From a virus: 25,210 bases of DNA. The notes beneath the pieces were generated by a model. It ran no database searches. It saw nothing but the letters and a program-made list of their open reading frames with translations, and was not told the DNA's origin. This document shows, piece after piece, positions 23,213 through 25,210 of the stretch. Location: IMG/VR virus record IMGVR_UViG_3300017935_000009, positions 1 to 25,210 of that record; one strand, given 5' to 3'. Both the position numbers and the translations under genes were made by a program. Within the stretch, counting starts at the first letter, position 1; the number at the start of each line of letters is the position of its first letter.

Positions 23213-23863
23213 TTAAGCCTGTGCGGGGGGTGCGCCAGCGCCAACCGCGCCAGCCTGTGCCTGATCCGCGCCTTGCGGCCCACCGGGGGTCGGCATTGCG
23301 GGTGCGGTCTCGGACATATTGGGAGCCTGATCCGTCAGATGCTGCAACATTGACTTGTCGTCAGCAGACGTGTGCTCTTCCATCTTGTGATGTTCGGGAT
23401 AGTGGTGATGATGTTCGTGGATGTACGTCCCACCCGCGGCTTTGCGCGTATGGATGGATTTGATCTTCTTGGGCGGCTTCGCATCGCCTTCGGTAACCTT
23501 GTCGTAAATGTTTTTCATTGGATTGTCCTTTGCGGGTGTGACTTTCTCGCCCTTGTGCAGTATTGCTGGTCCCGTCTTAGGGACATAATCTGTGCCGCTC
23601 TTATACGACGGAAGACCCTTCGTCATATCACTGATGTCTTTATCGGATATGCGTTTCTCTCCCGGCTTAGTGCCATAAGGCGCGCCCTTGGGATTGGTCT
23701 TGTCGACTGCGGTACCCTTGGCGGCTGTCGAGCTTGCAGGTGTGCCCGCGGGCGTCGCTACAGAATTCAACACCGCGCTTGTTTCTCTGGCCCTGTCTTT
23801 GAGACCCGGACCTTCGTTCATGATGTCTTGGTCTGGCTTAGTGGGAGTAGGAGGAGCAGGCAT
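23213..23863 (-). CDS. His-rich, KGExVTPA-motif protein (216 aa), function unknown
   Basis: ATG 23863 is chosen because AAAGGA precedes it, one base after the phosphatase stop; the frame is open further up, but those starts overlap the phosphatase. The first 75 residues and the last 45 are Pro/Ala/Gly/Thr-rich and probably disordered. Residues ~85-112 hold SGTDYVPKTGPAILHKGEKV plus TPA; similar segments occur, from memory, in phage proteins with HxGExVxPA. After a basic stretch comes a His cluster (IHEHHHHYPEHHKMEEH), which could bind metal. A virion linker or assembly function is possible but unproven. Confidence 0.8.
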   Translation of the reverse strand: MPAPPTPTKPDQDIMNEGPGLKDRARETSAVLNSVATPAGTPASSTAAKGTAVDKTNPKGAPYGTKPGEKRISDKDISDMTKGLPSYKSGTDYVPKTGPAILHKGEKVTPAKDNPMKNIYDKVTEGDAKPPKKIKSIHTRKAAGGTYIHEHHHHYPEHHKMEEHTSADDKSMLQHLTDQAPNMSETAPAMPTPGGPQGADQAQAGAVGAGAPPAQA

Positions 23864-23864
23864 G

Positions 23865-24362
23865 TCATTGTCCTTTGAAGAAGTCGGGTAGCGACTTCCA
23901 TCGCTCGCGCGCGTGCGCCCGCATTCCAACACCGGGATCGTACGGCGGATAGATGTATCTGAATTTCTTTTCTGCTGCGAGGAAACTATCAGGCATCTCG
24001 CCGACTGCCCTGAGGTACATGAGGGTAATTGTTGTCGACCGGCTGTGACCTGCGTTGCAGTGGACGAGTATTTTGCGGCCCGCGGACTGCATATCTTCTA
24101 TGAAGTTTATCCCGAGATCAATGACCTCGTCAGGAATCATGGTCGGATCGTCGACATCAATGAGGTTCAGCGCCATGACATCGCCCTTGCGCACTGAAAG
24201 ATAGTTCTTGCCCTTGGGTGCGCCGAGTGTCGTATAGCCTAACATCGAGCGGTGACTGTCAGGTCCGTCCTTACAACATGCTAGTCGTGCGTAGCCTCGC
24301 CCTTCAGCCTTCGCTACGTCCTTATCGGAGCCAACATATAGCCCACGTATGATCTCCTCCAT
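23865..24362 (-). CDS. Dual-specificity phosphatase-like protein
   Basis: 165 residues, ATG 24362 after AAGGAG. VHCNAGHSRSTT has the HCX5R signature: Cys102 as nucleophile and Arg108 in the phosphate loop. LNLIDVDD (residues 65-72) may supply the general acid Asp. Overall length and order (N-terminal beta part, DxDD loop, P-loop, helix) match small tyrosine/dual-specificity phosphatases known from phages. Substrate unknown; it could act on host phosphoproteins, RNA 5' phosphates or nucleotides. It lies in the cluster just upstream of terminase and overlaps no gene. Confidence 0.9.
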   Translation of the reverse strand: MEEIIRGLYVGSDKDVAKAEGRGYARLACCKDGPDSHRSMLGYTTLGAPKGKNYLSVRKGDVMALNLIDVDDPTMIPDEVIDLGINFIEDMQSAGRKILVHCNAGHSRSTTITLMYLRAVGEMPDSFLAAEKKFRYIYPPYDPGVGMRAHARERWKSLPDFFKGQ

Positions 24363-24371
24363 GTTGTCTCC

Positions 24372-24464
24372 TTACTGAGCCAAGCGGTCGTACAACAAGA
24401 CGCCGTATACCAAAAGGATACAGAATCCTGTGAAGCCGAAAAACACCAATGCTGCTTCTATCAT
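24372..24464 (-). CDS. Tiny membrane peptide, 30 aa
   Basis: ATG 24464 follows TAGGAGATTTT, and the TAA at 24372 precedes the RBS of the phosphatase gene. The peptide has a single hydrophobic span (ALVFFGFTGFCILLVYGVLL) flanked by acidic start (MIEA) and DRLAQ end. Size, RBS and tight spacing support a real gene; a role in the membrane is unknown. Confidence 0.65.
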   Translation of the reverse strand: MIEAALVFFGFTGFCILLVYGVLLYDRLAQ

Positions 24465-24472
24465 AAAATCTC

Positions 24473-24799
24473 CTACCCACAAATAAACTTTTTGCTCTTA
24501 CCGTCAATCTCCCAATGGCCCGTATGGCCCTGTGCTGGAGTTACGGTCTCGCCTTTCTTTAGCGTGTAATTGCCGTCGGCAGGAACCACGCCGCCTGCGT
24601 GCATCTTACCCATCGAAGGAAATTTTGCATGAACCTTTGCCCGCACCGCTTTCTTTTCCGCGGGGGAGCCATTGCCGGACACGCGCGACAGTGCGTTGGC
24701 CGCATGGCTACGGTCGGGAATCGGGTAAGCTCTGCGCCCCGGAATTGCGAACGTACTCGTCTTCAAACTATTGCGCTTTGCGCTGGTCAACTTTGCCAT
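24473..24799 (-). CDS. Small basic phage protein with KKGETVTPA motif (108 aa)
   Basis: ATG 24799 preceded by AGGAGCC. Residues 1-64 have KLTSAKRNSLKTSTFAIPG, RAYPIPDRSHAANALSRVS and AVRAKVHAKFPS, a basic helical pattern (KLT...FA(L/I)PG.R.YPI.D..HA.NAL.RV) that I know as a recurrent module in phage proteins. Then follow GGVVPADGNYTLKKGETVTP and a short end. The KKGETVTPA segment parallels HKGEKVTPA in the His-rich gene downstream, suggesting a shared binding or interaction segment. No catalytic motif. Confidence 0.85.
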   Translation of the reverse strand: MAKLTSAKRNSLKTSTFAIPGRRAYPIPDRSHAANALSRVSGNGSPAEKKAVRAKVHAKFPSMGKMHAGGVVPADGNYTLKKGETVTPAQGHTGHWEIDGKSKKFICG

Positions 24800-24806
24800 A
24801 AGGCTC

Positions 24807-25127
24807 CTATGCTATAATCAAATTCTTTTGCGGGAGCGGTGTGCAGTCCTTAATCATCCCATTGTCTGCTGCGCGAACCGCTGCTGCTTCCGCCTGCATC
24901 TTCATGATGCGCTGTGCTTGCTCAATGACGAATGACTTCAGAACCATATTCGCAAAGTCTCGTGCAAATTCTTTGGATGTCTGGTCGAGCACCGCAAGGA
25001 TGATGGCGTTCTTACGCCAAACCCGTGAGAATCCCTCAACCATTTTCAGGTCGCACTGGGGGATTTGTACTTGCATCTCCAGTGGTGCCGGTTGCGGCGC
25101 TGGTTGTGCCTGTGTTGGCTCGCTCAT
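24807..25127 (-). CDS. Hypothetical helical protein (106 aa)
   Basis: ATG 25127 (MSEPTQ) is supported by CGGAGGAGGGCACA; the in-frame ATG at 25184 has no such site. A Pro/Ala/Gln-rich lead (about 1-20) is followed by helices (GFSRVWRKNAIILAVLDQTS, ARDFANMVLKSFVIEQAQRI, MKMQAEAAAVRAAD). No known domain. It could be a small terminase-like or assembly protein by position upstream of the terminase, but the sequence does not show it. Confidence 0.8.
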   Translation of the reverse strand: MSEPTQAQPAPQPAPLEMQVQIPQCDLKMVEGFSRVWRKNAIILAVLDQTSKEFARDFANMVLKSFVIEQAQRIMKMQAEAAAVRAADNGMIKDCTPLPQKNLIIA

Positions 25128-25210
25128 TGTGCCCTCCTCCGTAAGTTTGTTCTTGGAACTCTCGCAGCCGCGCGTAATCTTCAACGGGCGCAGGCGGCGG
25201 CTCGGGCGCG
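25036..25210 (-). other. Possible 3' end of an upstream gene at the window edge
   Basis: One minus-strand frame entering at the right edge (APEPPPAPVEDYARLREF...) stays open to TGA at 25036-25038, overlapping the start of the following gene by about 90 bases. The beginning looks protein-like, the overlapped part less so. It could be a real gene end or chance. Confidence 0.25.

Noticed and set aside
1-25210. CRISPR array, tRNA, integrase or transposase
   Set aside because: No regularly spaced repeats, cloverleaf or recombinase motifs were found on either strand by reading.

Overview
The window looks like the late (virion structure and packaging) module of an uncultivated tailed bacteriophage. 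The gene set (large terminase, ~728-residue portal, putative scaffold, HK97-fold/N4-gp56-like capsid, two related tail-adaptor proteins, a giant nozzle-like protein, small fibre proteins, no tape measure, sheath or baseplate genes) best fits podovirus-like morphology. This is inferred from gene order and protein character. The host cannot be named. Every gene I accept is on the minus strand, so transcription runs from the right end (25210) to the left end (1). Genes are tightly packed, mostly with Shine-Dalgarno sequences of the GGAGG or AAAGGA type 4-8 nt before the start. I saw no tRNA, CRISPR array, integrase or lysis cassette.

Right part (25210-23213): small genes upstream of the terminase. 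They are a helical protein, a basic protein with a KKGETVTPA tail, a 30-residue membrane peptide, a dual-specificity-phosphatase-like enzyme (HCX5R) and a His-rich linker protein that shares the KGExVTPA motif.

Packaging and head part (23102-14103): terminase large subunit (GTG start), portal, a small helical protein, a putative scaffold with a heptad tandem repeat, and then the major capsid gene. The capsid gene is the most interesting feature. It appears to be split into three exons (17169-17324, 15694-16512, 15383-15415) by two group I introns. Intron 1 (656 nt) carries a LAGLIDADG endonuclease whose reading frame runs through the ribozyme core. Intron 2 (278 nt) has no ORF, but a free-standing HNH endonuclease gene lies directly behind the last exon. 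Spliced, the three exons give one 335-residue capsid protein. Next come an Ig-like (BIG2-type) protein, probably a head decoration, and a 49-residue gene that resembles its N-terminus.

Tail part (13834-1): small proteins of unknown function (one membrane peptide, one coiled coil, one coiled coil plus zinc-site protein), then a tail-adaptor-like gene with an in-frame TAA in the middle, a DUF5317-like membrane protein, a second adaptor-like protein, a short and a long fibre protein sharing the same N-terminal domain, a 1378-residue nozzle/fibre-like protein, a virion protein, a GNAT-like protein, an Ala-rich protein and the start of a long Ala/Gln-rich protein that runs off the left edge. One beta-domain and one DGxxxW motif recur in several of the tail proteins, which suggests module shuffling.
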